Shown piece by piece: positions 26,819 through 35,004 of a DNA stretch of 64,000 nucleotides. This DNA comes from Streptomyces toxytricini (GTDB taxonomy: Bacteria > Actinomycetota > Actinomycetes > Streptomycetales > Streptomycetaceae). The first letter of the stretch is position 1; every line of letters begins with the position of its first letter. Position numbers and translations under genes: made by a program. The notes under the pieces were generated by a model. The model was not told the DNA's origin and did not search any database. It saw nothing but the letters and a program-made list of their open reading frames with translations. The stretch is from positions 223,463 to 287,462 of the forward strand of contig NZ_BMTY01000002.1 of NCBI RefSeq assembly GCF_014649915.1. The letters are read 5' to 3'.

Positions 26819-27367
26819 TCAGTGCGGCCCCGGCAGGCGGAGGAACTGCGGCGGTACCGCGTCCACCAGCCACACCCCGTTGGCGCTGATCCGGAAGACG
26901 TGCCCGGCGGCCCGCATCGCGGCTGCGTCGACGCCGATGACGACCGGGCGGCCGCGGCGCGCCCCGACGCGGGTGGCGGTCTCCCGGTCGGGGGACAGGT
27001 GGACGTGGTGGCGGGCCATCGGGCGCAGGCCCTCGGTGCGGATGGCGTCCAGCGCCGCTGCGACGGTGCCGTGGTAGAGGTGCGCCGGCGGCTCGGCCTC
27101 CGGGAGGGCCAGGTCCACGGGCACGGTGTGGCCCTGGTTGGCGCGGATGCGGGTCCCGTCGACGGCGAACCGCTGCTTGTCGTTGGCGGCGACGACGTGG
27201 TCGAGCTCGGCGCGGGTGACGGGGAAGCCGTGGGCGGCGGCCGCGGCCAGCAGGTCGTCGATCTCGGCCCAGCCCTGCGGGTCGAGGCGCAGTCCGATGC
27301 GCTCCGGCTGGTGGCGCAGGTGCTTCGACATGTATTTGGACACCTTCACGGTGCGTCTGTCGTCCAT
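26819..27367 (-). CDS. kptA: RNA 2'-phosphotransferase KptA/Tpt1
   Basis: 182 residues from the ATG at 27367. KptA/Tpt1 moves an internal RNA 2'-phosphate onto NAD+, giving ADP-ribose 1'',2''-cyclic phosphate. The domain is complete: V-S-K-Y-M-S-K-H-L-R-H-Q-P with the Arg18-His19 pair, D-K-Q-R-F-A-V and R-I-R-A-N-Q-G-H (third catalytic Arg), then the ADP-ribosyltransferase half L-Y-H-G-T, H-V-H-L-S and G-A-R-R-G-R-P-V-V-I. In fungi it finishes tRNA splicing. In bacteria its substrate is unclear, since they lack the matching ligase pathway. The ribosome binding site is weak. It is divergent from the aquaporin gene and upstream of the HSP90-like gene. Confidence 0.92.
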   Translation of the reverse strand: MDDRRTVKVSKYMSKHLRHQPERIGLRLDPQGWAEIDDLLAAAAAHGFPVTRAELDHVVAANDKQRFAVDGTRIRANQGHTVPVDLALPEAEPPAHLYHGTVAAALDAIRTEGLRPMARHHVHLSPDRETATRVGARRGRPVVIGVDAAAMRAAGHVFRISANGVWLVDAVPPQFLRLPGPH

Positions 27368-27450
27368 GCGCCCAGCTTGCCGGGGCGGGGCCGAGGTCCG
27401 CACCGGATTTCGGCCGCTGCGGCCGAGCGGCACCCACGGCACCTCCCTTT

Positions 27451-27472
27451 CGGTATACGGAATATATTTTCC
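27451..27472. promoter_or_regulatory. AT-rich imperfect palindrome before the aquaporin gene
   Basis: Bases 27452-27472 form the most AT-rich run in this neighbourhood. GGAATATATTTTCC (27459-27472) is a near-palindrome, preceded by GGTATACGG. This is a likely promoter and operator between the divergent kptA and aquaporin genes; the binding protein is unknown. Confidence 0.4.
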
Positions 27473-27500
27473 ATTACCTGTCTGCTCCGGGGGAGGACCC

Positions 27501-28256
27501 ATGACGATCCACGTTTCCCTGCCGCGCCGCGCGGCCGCCGAGTTCGCGGGCACCGCGGGCCTCCTCGCGGTGGTCGTCGGATCCGGCATCCAGGCGGCGG
27601 CCCTCAGCGGCGACACCGGTGTCGCCCTGGCCGCCAACTCGCTCGCCTCGGCCATCGGCCTCGGCCTGGCCGTCACCCTCTTCGGGCCGCTCTCCGGGGC
27701 GCACCTCAACCCCGTCGTCACCCTCGCCTCGTGGTGGTCGCGCCGCCGCGGCGGCGCCGGGCTGCCGGGCAGGGAGGTGCCGGCCTACGCCGCCGCGCAG
27801 ACCGCGGGGGCCGTCGCCGGGGCCTTCCTCGCCGAGGCGATGTTCGGCCGGGGGCCCGGCGCCCTCGCCACCCAGGTCCGCGGGGGCGGCCACCTCCTCG
27901 TCGGCGAGGTCGTCGCCACCGCGGGACTGGTGCTGGTGATCCAGGGCCTGGACCGCACCGGGCGGCCGCGGCTCGTCCCCGGGGCGGTGGCGGCGTACCT
28001 CGCGTGTGCGATCTGGTTCACCTCCTCCGGCTCGTTCGCCAACCCCGCCGGCACGGTGGGGCGTGCCTTCAGCGACTCCTTCACCGGCATCGCGCCGCAG
28101 TCGCTGCCCGGCTTCGTGGCGGCGCAGCTCGCCGGCGGAGCGCTCGGCCTCGCCCTCGCCGCCCTCCTCTACGGAGGCCGCGGCGGGCGCGCGGCCGTAC
28201 GGGCGGACGGCGCGGCGAAGCCCGTGGCCGGCAGGGCGGTCGGGGCCGCTGGCTGA
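27501..28256 (+). CDS. MIP/aquaporin-family channel
   Basis: 251 residues from the ATG at 27501 with a GGGGGAGGA ribosome binding site. Six transmembrane helices and the two half-helix loops are visible. The first selectivity loop is G-A-H-L-N-P-V-V-T-L (N-P-V instead of N-P-A) and the second is S-F-A-N-P-A-G-T-V-G-R with the conserved NPA and nearby Arg. Such channels pass water, glycerol or small uncharged solutes including metalloid acids; the subtype cannot be decided. The N-P-V and small first-filter residues are seen in actinobacterial members often found with arsenic genes, but no arsenic gene is here. It is convergent with the MerR gene across the DnaA-box cluster. Confidence 0.85.
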   Translation: MTIHVSLPRRAAAEFAGTAGLLAVVVGSGIQAAALSGDTGVALAANSLASAIGLGLAVTLFGPLSGAHLNPVVTLASWWSRRRGGAGLPGREVPAYAAAQTAGAVAGAFLAEAMFGRGPGALATQVRGGGHLLVGEVVATAGLVLVIQGLDRTGRPRLVPGAVAAYLACAIWFTSSGSFANPAGTVGRAFSDSFTGIAPQSLPGFVAAQLAGGALGLALAALLYGGRGGRAAVRADGAAKPVAGRAVGAAG

Positions 28257-28288
28257 CGTGCTGCCGCGCAAGCCATCCGGACGGTGCG

Positions 28289-28397
28289 TCGTCCACAGGT
28301 TTGCCCACAGGAAAACTCGGGTTGTCCACAGCCGGTTGGGTGGGATTTGACGGTAAACGAGTGATCCGCCCTGTGGACTACGGCGGCCTGTGGATCA
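28289..28397. promoter_or_regulatory. DnaA-box cluster A (five boxes in 109 bp)
   Basis: Between the convergent aquaporin and MerR genes lie TCGTCCACA (28289-28297), TTGCCCACA (28301-28309), a perfect TTGTCCACA (28322-28330), and on the other strand TAGTCCACA (28372-28380) and TGATCCACA (28389-28397). TTGTCCACA is the preferred DnaA box of Streptomyces. Clusters of this type outside oriC have been described near the S. coelicolor origin as DnaA-titrating elements. No replication gene adjoins. Confidence 0.75.
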
Positions 28398-29348
28398 CGC
28401 CGTGCCCGGTCCCCGTCCGGCTCTGCGGCGAGCAAGGTCGTTCATCCGCCGGGCCTGCACCTCCCGCTCGGCAGCGGCGCGGACGAATTCCGCCACGTGC
28501 TCGGCGCCCACGAGCTCCTGCACCGCCCGCACGGTCTCGCCGGGCAGCGGGACGGCCGCCGTCCCGGGCGGCTGCGCACCCCCGGCCGCCCCGAGGTGGT
28601 GGCGCAGGTGCCGCGTCGCGAACAGCCTCATCGCGCGGGCCAGCTCGGCGTCCACCGTCTGCTGCGCGAGCGGACGCAGCCGCCGGACCATCTCGGCGGC
28701 CGCCTCCGCGTCCGTGTCCGTCGGCGGCACCTGCCCGAGGTAGCGGGCGAAGACGTGCTCGGTGGTGAACTCCAGGAAACGCGAGGCGATGTGCTCCACC
28801 TGCCCGCGCAGCTCCCGCAGGTGCCCGGCGATGGCCCGCAGCGGCACTCCCGCCGCATACAGCTCGGCGGCCACCGCCAGCTCCTGCGGGGAGGGAACCA
28901 GGAACTCGTCCGGACACCCGGGTATCCGCTCCAGGACGCCCAGGTCGCACGCCTCGGCGACGGCCGCGTCGTCCGGGGTGCCGCCGAACCGCTCGTCGAG
29001 CTCGGCCCGGCTGACCCGGCCCGCCTCCTCGTCGCTCCACGGCCCCTGCACCTCGGCGGCCAAGCCCAGGACCCCGCCGAGCCCGCGCCCCTCGTCCCAC
29101 GCTTCGAGCAGCTCCTTGATGGAGGCCAGGGTGTAGCCGCGGTCCAGCAGGTCGGCGATCTGCCGCAGCCGCACCAGGTGCGCGTCGCGGTAGACGTTCG
29201 ACCGGCCGCGCCGCTCCGGTCTCGGCAGCAGGCCCCGGTCCTGGTAGGCCCGGATCGTGCGCACCGTGGCCCCGCTGCGGTGCGCCAGGTCCTCGATCCG
29301 GTACTCGGCCGCCACCTGGTCGGCCACTCCCGGCGCGGCCCCGGTCAC
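28395..29348 (-). CDS. MerR-family transcriptional regulator
   Basis: 317 residues from the GTG at 29348, which overlaps the TGA of the upstream gene (GTGA) and has GGAG eight bases ahead. The N-terminal MerR winged helix spans about residues 15-85: Y-R-I-E-D-L-A-H-R-S-G-A-T-V-R-T-I-R-A-Y-Q-D-R-G-L-L-P, R-S-N-V-Y-R and L-R-Q-I-A-D-L-L-D-R-G-Y-T-L-A-S-I. The rest is a long helical effector/dimer region without the metal-binding Cys pattern of metal sensors. It is the third gene of an operon with the M24 peptidase and the hydrolase-SDR fusion and probably controls that operon or related lipid metabolism. The stop codon overlaps the last DnaA box. Confidence 0.85.
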   Translation of the reverse strand: MTGAAPGVADQVAAEYRIEDLAHRSGATVRTIRAYQDRGLLPRPERRGRSNVYRDAHLVRLRQIADLLDRGYTLASIKELLEAWDEGRGLGGVLGLAAEVQGPWSDEEAGRVSRAELDERFGGTPDDAAVAEACDLGVLERIPGCPDEFLVPSPQELAVAAELYAAGVPLRAIAGHLRELRGQVEHIASRFLEFTTEHVFARYLGQVPPTDTDAEAAAEMVRRLRPLAQQTVDAELARAMRLFATRHLRHHLGAAGGAQPPGTAAVPLPGETVRAVQELVGAEHVAEFVRAAAEREVQARRMNDLARRRAGRGPGTA

Positions 29349-31147
29349 AGGCGCGGCTCCAGCCGGGCGAGCCGCCGCAGCACACCGGGCGCGAACCGCG
29401 ACAGCCACAGTGCCCCCTTGGACTCCGGCGTCACCGGCACCACCGCCTCGTTGTGCACGACGGCCCGCAGGATGGCGTCGGCGACCCTCTCCGGCGGGAA
29501 GTTGCGCAGCCGGTACAGCCGCGCCGCGCGCTCCTGTCGCCGCTTCTCCTCGGCGCCGTCCACCCCGGTGAAACGGGAGGTGGAGGTGATGTTGGTGTTG
29601 ACGATGCCGGGGCAGACCGCCGAGACGCCGATGGACTGCGGGGCGAGCTCGGCGCGCAGGCACTGCGAGAGCATCAGCACCGCGGCCTTGGACGTGCTGT
29701 ACGCGGGCAGCGACTTGGACGGCAGGTAGGCGGCAGCCGAGGCGGTGTTGACGATGTGCCCGCCCTGGCCGCGCTCGGCCATCTGCCGGCCGAAGATCCG
29801 GCAGCCGTGGATGACGCCCCACAGGTTGACGTCGAGGACCTTCCTCCAGTCCTCGGCGGTGGTGTCGAGGAACGGCCCCGACAGCCCGATCCCGGCATTG
29901 TTGACCAGCACGTCGACGACGCCGTGCTCGGCGGCGGTCTTCGCGGCGAGCTTCTCCATCGCCGCCTCGTCGGCGACGTCGGCGCATTCGCCCCAGGCCC
30001 CGGCGGCGCCGATGAGCCGCGCCATCTCGGCCGTGCGCGCCGCGCCCTCGGCGTCCCGGTCGACGCAGACCACCCGGGCCCCGGCCTCGGCGAACGCGTA
30101 CGCCGTGGCCCGGCCGATGCCGCTGGCGGCGCCGGTGACGAGGACCAGCCGGCCGGCGAACCGGTCGGTGTACCTGCCGGGCGCCTTCAGCGCCGCACGC
30201 GCTGCGGGCTCCTCCCGGGCGGTGACGAACTCGGCGATCCACGCGGCCAGCTGGTCGGGGCGGGTGCGCGGCACCCAGTGCTTGGCGGGCAGCGTGCGCC
30301 GCACCAGGTCCGGCGCCCAGCGCTCCAGCCCGTCGTAGAGCCGCTCGGACAGGAAGGCGTCCCCGGTCGGAGTGATCAGCTGCACCGGCGCGTGGGCGTA
30401 CGCGTCGGGCCGGGGGTGGCGCATCCGCGGCCGGACGTTGTCCCGGTACAGCCAGGCGCCGTGCGCGGCGTCCGACGGAAGCGACGGGGTCGGGTACGAG
30501 CCGGCCGGGACCTGCTCGACGCGCTGCAGGATCCCCGGCCAGCGCCTGCCGAGCGGGCCCCGCCAGGCGAGCTCCGGCAGCAGCGGCGTGTGCAGGAGGT
30601 ACACGTACCAGGACTTGGCGCCCTGGCCGAGCAGCTGGGCGGCCCGCCGCGGGGTGGGCCGGCCCAGCCGCTCCTTGATCCAGTGCCCGAAGTGGTCGAG
30701 GGAAGGGCCCGACATGGAGGTGAAGGAGGCGATCCGGCCCTCGGTCCGGGCGGTGGTCACGAACTCCCAGCCCTGCACGGACCCCCAGTCGTGGCCGACG
30801 AGGTGGACGGGCCGGTCCGGACTCACCGCGTCCGCCACGGCCAGGAAGTCGTCGGTGAGCTTCTCCAGGGTGAACCCGCCGCGCAGCGGCGCCGGCGCGG
30901 TCGAGCGGCCGTGCCCGCGGACGTCGTACAGCACGACGTGGAAGCGGTCCGCCAGCCGCTCGGCCACCTCCGACCAGACCTCCTTGGTGTCCGGGTAGCC
31001 GTGCACCAGCACCACCGTCGGCCGGTCCCGCTCGCCCAGCTCCACCACGCACAGCTCGACGCCGCCCGTGCCGACGCGCCGCTCGCGCGCCCCGGCCGGG
31101 CTCCACCCCGCCGGGCGCGCCCCTGTCGTCCCGTCCGCCTCGCTCAT
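29345..31147 (-). CDS. Alpha/beta-hydrolase - short-chain dehydrogenase fusion (EphD-like)
   Basis: 600 residues from the ATG at 31147 (GAGGAGGGGG ribosome binding site), overlapping the upstream TGA by four bases. Residues ~20-290 are an alpha/beta hydrolase of epoxide-hydrolase type: L-V-H-G-Y-P-D (oxyanion), G-H-D-W-G-S with Asp nucleophile, and the late K-H-W-V-P region with the His. Residues ~310-590 are a classical SDR: V-T-G-A-A-S-G-I-G-R cofactor loop, N-N-A-G-I-G, a Ser in T-A-S-A-A-A, and catalytic Y-S-T-S-K. The same fusion is known as EphD in mycobacteria, where it is linked to mycolic acid metabolism. Streptomyces has no mycolates, so the substrate here must differ and is unknown. 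Confidence 0.87.
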   Translation of the reverse strand: MSEADGTTGARPAGWSPAGARERRVGTGGVELCVVELGERDRPTVVLVHGYPDTKEVWSEVAERLADRFHVVLYDVRGHGRSTAPAPLRGGFTLEKLTDDFLAVADAVSPDRPVHLVGHDWGSVQGWEFVTTARTEGRIASFTSMSGPSLDHFGHWIKERLGRPTPRRAAQLLGQGAKSWYVYLLHTPLLPELAWRGPLGRRWPGILQRVEQVPAGSYPTPSLPSDAAHGAWLYRDNVRPRMRHPRPDAYAHAPVQLITPTGDAFLSERLYDGLERWAPDLVRRTLPAKHWVPRTRPDQLAAWIAEFVTAREEPAARAALKAPGRYTDRFAGRLVLVTGAASGIGRATAYAFAEAGARVVCVDRDAEGAARTAEMARLIGAAGAWGECADVADEAAMEKLAAKTAAEHGVVDVLVNNAGIGLSGPFLDTTAEDWRKVLDVNLWGVIHGCRIFGRQMAERGQGGHIVNTASAAAYLPSKSLPAYSTSKAAVLMLSQCLRAELAPQSIGVSAVCPGIVNTNITSTSRFTGVDGAEEKRRQERAARLYRLRNFPPERVADAILRAVVHNEAVVPVTPESKGALWLSRFAPGVLRRLARLEPRL

Positions 31148-32019
31148 GCTGCCCCCTCCTCGGCCCAGCGCCGCACGTGCGGCAGATCGTCGTCCAGCCA
31201 GAACGCGCTCTCCTCGGGGTCGCGGGAGTCCGTGACGACGAGGATCTCCTCGAACTTGGCGCCCGTCCCCCGGAACCCGAGGTGGGGCTCCACCGCCCAC
31301 ATGCCGGGCTGCGGTGCGTGGTCGGAGAACCGGTACGGGCTCCAGAGCGGCGACCAGCCCTCCCGGTGCCCGTGCAGCGCGTCCCCGACGAGCCCCTTGA
31401 GGGACTGCGTGCCGAACCCGAACACGGTCGGCGACCAGCGCCGCTCCCGCACGCGGTCGATCTTGTGGGCTATGACGCCGAAGGGATAGGCGCGGTGCCG
31501 GTTCGCGTAGCCCTGCCGCACCATCAGCCGGTCCACGTTCTCGTAGATCTCGCGCAGCGGCCGGCGCTCGCGGACCTGCCGCAGGATCAGCTCGCGGTGC
31601 GCGCGCAGGTCCGACATCAGCCGGTCCTGCACCGGGTTGAGGCCGAGGCTGCCGGAGTAGCCGATGTCCGCCGCGTACCCCCGGTACACCGGGGCCATGT
31701 CGAGGATGAAGGGCATGCCCGGTTCGAGCGCCCGGTTCGTCGGGAAGAACTGGAGCGGCACCCGGAAGCCCGCGAAGGCCGTCCGGTCCCCGAACCAGGC
31801 GAACGGCAGGTGGAACCAGTCCCGCACGCCGTGCCCTCGCAGCCACTCCCGCTGCATCCGCGCCGCCTCCCGCTCGGTCACGCCCGGCCGCAGCTGCGCG
31901 GCGACCGCCTCCGCGCAGGCATACGCCAGCCGCTGCACCTCCCGGAACCCGCGCAGGTCGGCGGTGAGCCGCCCGGTGCGCGGTGCCGCGGTGGTGCCCT
32001 TCCCGGTGTCCCCAGCCAT
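31144..32019 (-). CDS. M24-family metallopeptidase
   Basis: 291 residues if started at the ATG at 32019 (M-A-G-D-T-G-K-G); the frame is open further, with GTG at 32061 and TTG at 32076, and no start has a good ribosome binding site. The pita-bread fold of methionine aminopeptidase / Xaa-Pro peptidases is seen in P-F-I-L-D-M-A-P-V-Y-R-G-Y-A-A-D-I-G (two metal Asp), a late S-D-H-A-P-Q-P-G-M, and V-E-P-H-L-G with K-F-E-E (Glu ligands). It has an inserted F-G-V-I-A-H-K-I-D-R region. First gene of the overlapping trio ending with the MerR gene. The specificity is unknown, and a non-peptidase role as in creatinase-like proteins is possible. Confidence 0.78.
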   Translation of the reverse strand: MAGDTGKGTTAAPRTGRLTADLRGFREVQRLAYACAEAVAAQLRPGVTEREAARMQREWLRGHGVRDWFHLPFAWFGDRTAFAGFRVPLQFFPTNRALEPGMPFILDMAPVYRGYAADIGYSGSLGLNPVQDRLMSDLRAHRELILRQVRERRPLREIYENVDRLMVRQGYANRHRAYPFGVIAHKIDRVRERRWSPTVFGFGTQSLKGLVGDALHGHREGWSPLWSPYRFSDHAPQPGMWAVEPHLGFRGTGAKFEEILVVTDSRDPEESAFWLDDDLPHVRRWAEEGAA

Positions 32020-32112
32020 GCCAGCCGCCGTCCCAGAAGCCGTACCGCCCGAACCTGCCACTGATGAATGTGACAATGCCCGCAGACCGCGTCAAGGGGC
32101 GGGCAGGCCGCC

Positions 32113-32121
32113 TGTGGACAA
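32113..32121 (-). promoter_or_regulatory. Single perfect DnaA box
   Basis: TGTGGACAA, the complement of TTGTCCACA, lies in the intergenic region between the divergent M24 peptidase gene and ABC operon. A degenerate TTGTCCGGT follows at 32124. Confidence 0.55.
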
Positions 32122-32233
32122 ACTTGTCCGGTTCACATCAGCCCTGTGTCAGGGTCCGTAGTCCTGAAGGCTGACACCGGACCGCCCTCCAGGTCTGACG
32201 ACCGGCGCGGACGCCGCCGCTAACGTCTGAGCC

Positions 32234-33205
32234 GTGACTGTCATCGCGACCGAAAGCCTGAGCAAGCGGTACCCCCGAGTGACCGCCATCGACCGGCTCT
32301 CCCTGGACATCGGGCCGGGCGTGACCGGCCTGGTGGGCGCCAACGGAGCCGGCAAGTCCACGCTGATCAAGATCCTGCTGGGACTGTCCCCCGCCACCGA
32401 GGGCCGCGCAGCCGTACTCGGACTCGACGTCGCCACGCACGGCAGCGCCATCCGCGAGCGCGTCGGCTACATGCCCGAGCACGACTGCCTGCCGCCCGAC
32501 GTCTCCGCCACCGAGTTCGTCGTCCACATGGCGCGCATGTCCGGCCTCCCGCCGGCCGCCGCCCGCGAGAGGACGGCCGACACCCTGCGGCACGTCGGGC
32601 TGTACGAGGAGCGATACCGGCCCATCGGGGGCTACTCCACCGGCATGAAGCAGCGAGTCAAGCTGGCCCAGGCGCTGGTCCACGACCCGCAGCTGGTCCT
32701 CCTCGACGAGCCGACGAACGGCCTCGACCCGGTCGGCCGGGACGAGATGCTCGGCCTGATCCGCCGCGTCCACACCGACTTCGGCATCTCGGTCCTGGTC
32801 ACCTCGCACCTGCTCGGCGAGCTGGAGCGAACCTGCGACCACGTGGTCGTCGTCGACGGCGGTAAGCTCCTGCGCTCCAGCTCCACCAGCGACTTCACTC
32901 AGATCACGGCGACCCTCGCGGTCGAGGTGACCGACTCCGACGCGCACCCGGACGGCACGGCCGCCCTGCGCAAGGCGCTCACCGAGGCGGGACTGGCCCT
33001 GCACGCCGGCGAGGAGCAGGGCCTGCCCGGCGCCGGCCACATCCTCCTCGTCGAGGCCACCGGGGAGAGCACCTACGACACCATCCGCGACACCGTCGCG
33101 GGCCTCGGCCTCGGCCTGGTCCGCATGGAACAGCGGCGCCACCACATCGCGGAGGTCTTCCGCGACAACGACCAGCGGAAGGGAGCCGGTACCGATGGCG
33201 CCTGA
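32234..33205 (+). CDS. ABC transporter ATP-binding protein (module 1)
   Basis: 323 residues from the GTG at 32234. The ABC ATPase domain fills residues 1-220: Walker A G-A-N-G-A-G-K-S, Q-loop region, signature Y-S-T-G-M-K-Q-R and Walker B L-V-L-L-D-E-P with H in T-S-H-L-L. A ~100-residue C-terminal domain follows, as in DrrA/CcmA-type export ATPases. There is no Shine-Dalgarno; a TAACGT hexamer at 32221-32226 ends seven bases before the GTG, suggesting a leaderless transcript. It is the first gene of a four-gene operon with two ATPases and two permeases, and its stop overlaps the next start by 11 bases. Confidence 0.9.
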   Translation: MTVIATESLSKRYPRVTAIDRLSLDIGPGVTGLVGANGAGKSTLIKILLGLSPATEGRAAVLGLDVATHGSAIRERVGYMPEHDCLPPDVSATEFVVHMARMSGLPPAAARERTADTLRHVGLYEERYRPIGGYSTGMKQRVKLAQALVHDPQLVLLDEPTNGLDPVGRDEMLGLIRRVHTDFGISVLVTSHLLGELERTCDHVVVVDGGKLLRSSSTSDFTQITATLAVEVTDSDAHPDGTAALRKALTEAGLALHAGEEQGLPGAGHILLVEATGESTYDTIRDTVAGLGLGLVRMEQRRHHIAEVFRDNDQRKGAGTDGA

Positions 33206-34082
33206 CACCTCCACCCAGATCCACAACATCGGCTACCGGTCCTACGAGGGCGCCCGGCTCGGCCGCTCCTACGCCCGCAAGTCGCTGTACTCGCAGTCGC
33301 TGCGCGGCGCCTACGGACTGGGCCGCTCGGCCAAGTCCAAGGTGCTCCCGATGCTCCTCTTCGCGGTGATGTGCGTCCCCGCGCTGATCATCGTCGCCGT
33401 CGCCATCGCGGTGCCCGGCTCCACCGAACTGCCGATCAAGTACACGACGTACGCGCTGACCACCCAGATGATCATCGGTCTGTTCCTCGCGTCGCAGGCA
33501 CCGCAGTCCGTCTCCCGCGACCTCCGCTTCAAGACGGTGCCGCTGTACTTCTCGCGCCCCATCGAGCGGGTCGACTACGTCGTCGCGAAGTACGCGGCGA
33601 TGGCCTCCGCCCTGTTCATCCTCACCGCCACGCCGCTGCTGATCATGTGGATCGGCTCGCTGCTGGCCAAATTCGACTTCGCGGACCAGACCAAGGGGTT
33701 CGCCCAGGGACTGGTCTCCGTGCTGCTGCTCTCGGTGCTCTTCGCCGGCCTCGGCCTGGTCACGGCCGCGCTCACGCCGCGCCGCGGCTTCGGCGTCGCC
33801 GCCATCATCGCCATGCTGCTGATCCCGTACGGCGCGGTGACCGCCGTCCAGGGCGTCGCCTACAGCGCGGGCAGCACCGGCCCGATCGAGTGGATGGGGC
33901 TCTTCTCCCCGATCACCCTGATCGACGGCATGCAGACCGCCTTCCTCGGGGCGACCACCGCCTTCCCGAGCGGCGAAGGCCCCTCCACGGGCGCCGGCTT
34001 CGTCTACCTGCTCGTCATCCTGGCCCTCATCGCCGGCTCGTACGCCGCCCTGATGGCCCGCTACCGGAAGGCCGGGCTGTGA
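33195..34082 (+). CDS. ABC transporter permease (module 1)
   Basis: 295 residues. After a polar N-terminus (Y-R-S-Y-E-G-A-R-L-G-R) come six transmembrane helices typical of ABC-2-type export permeases, with R-P-I-E-R-V-D-Y as the cytoplasmic coupling segment. The start lies inside the end of the ATPase gene, and its own TGA overlaps the GTG of the second ATPase gene. It should pair with the first ATPase. The exported substrate is unknown; drug or lipid export is typical of the family. Confidence 0.88.
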   Translation: MAPDTSTQIHNIGYRSYEGARLGRSYARKSLYSQSLRGAYGLGRSAKSKVLPMLLFAVMCVPALIIVAVAIAVPGSTELPIKYTTYALTTQMIIGLFLASQAPQSVSRDLRFKTVPLYFSRPIERVDYVVAKYAAMASALFILTATPLLIMWIGSLLAKFDFADQTKGFAQGLVSVLLLSVLFAGLGLVTAALTPRRGFGVAAIIAMLLIPYGAVTAVQGVAYSAGSTGPIEWMGLFSPITLIDGMQTAFLGATTAFPSGEGPSTGAGFVYLLVILALIAGSYAALMARYRKAGL

Positions 34083-34990
34083 CCACCATCGACATCGACC
34101 ACACCTCCCGCTGGTTCGGGAACGTCGTCGCCGTCAACGACGTGACGATGCGCGTCGGCCCCGGCGTCACCGGCCTGCTCGGCCCGAACGGCGCCGGCAA
34201 GTCCACCCTCATCAACATGATGGGCGGCTTCCTCGCGCCCTCGACGGGCACCGTCACCATCGACGGCACCCCGATCTGGGGGAACGAGCAGGTGTACCGG
34301 CAGATCGGCGTCGTGCCCGAGCGCGAGGCCATGTACGACTTCCTCACCGGCCGGGAGTTCGTCGTCGCCAACGCCGAGCTGCACGGCCTCGACGACGCAG
34401 CCGCCCGGCGGGCGCTGGCCACCGTCGAGATGGAGTACGCCCAGGACCGCAAGATCGCGACCTACTCCAAGGGCATGCGGCAGCGCGTGAAGATGGCCTC
34501 GGCGCTTGTCCACGAGCCCTCCGTGCTGCTGCTCGACGAGCCGTTCAACGGCATGGACCCCCGCCAGCGCATGCAGCTGATGGACCTGCTGCGGCGCATG
34601 GGCGACGACGGCCGGACCGTCCTGTTCTCCTCCCACATCCTGGAGGAGGTCGAGCAGCTCGCCTCCCACATCGAGGTGGTCGTCGCCGGACGCCACGCCG
34701 CCTCCGGCGACTTCCGCAAGATCCGGCGCCTGATGACGGACCGCCCGCACCGCTACCTGGTCCGCTCCTCCGACGACCGGGCGCTCGCCGCCGCCCTGAT
34801 CGCGGACCCCTCCACCTCCGGTATCGAGGTGGACGTCCAGGAAGGGGCCCTGCGCATCCAGGCCTCCGACTTCGGGCGCTTCACCGAGCTCCTGCCGCAG
34901 GTCGCCCGCGCCCACGGCATCCGGCTCCTGACCGTCTCGCCCTCCGACGAGTCCCTCGAGTCGGTCTTCTCCTACCTCGTCGCGGCCTGA
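34079..34990 (+). CDS. ABC transporter ATP-binding protein (module 2)
   Basis: 303 residues from the GTG at 34079, overlapping the previous stop by four bases. Complete ATPase: G-P-N-G-A-G-K-S, signature Y-S-K-G-M-R-Q-R, V-L-L-L-D-E-P and a switch His in S-S-H-I-L. Its C-terminal extension resembles that of module 1. The two ATPases are similar in arrangement but not near-identical, so the operon looks like an old duplication giving either two exporters or one heteromeric exporter. Confidence 0.9.
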   Translation: MTTIDIDHTSRWFGNVVAVNDVTMRVGPGVTGLLGPNGAGKSTLINMMGGFLAPSTGTVTIDGTPIWGNEQVYRQIGVVPEREAMYDFLTGREFVVANAELHGLDDAAARRALATVEMEYAQDRKIATYSKGMRQRVKMASALVHEPSVLLLDEPFNGMDPRQRMQLMDLLRRMGDDGRTVLFSSHILEEVEQLASHIEVVVAGRHAASGDFRKIRRLMTDRPHRYLVRSSDDRALAAALIADPSTSGIEVDVQEGALRIQASDFGRFTELLPQVARAHGIRLLTVSPSDESLESVFSYLVAA

Positions 34991-35004
34991 AGGAGCTGGC
35001 ACCC

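Noticed and set aside
11043..34514. Single DnaA-like 9-mers inside coding sequence, e.g. TTGTCCACC near 11043 and TTGTCCACG near 34506
   Set aside because: Isolated, one mismatch each, inside genes where the codons are ordinary; no clustering.
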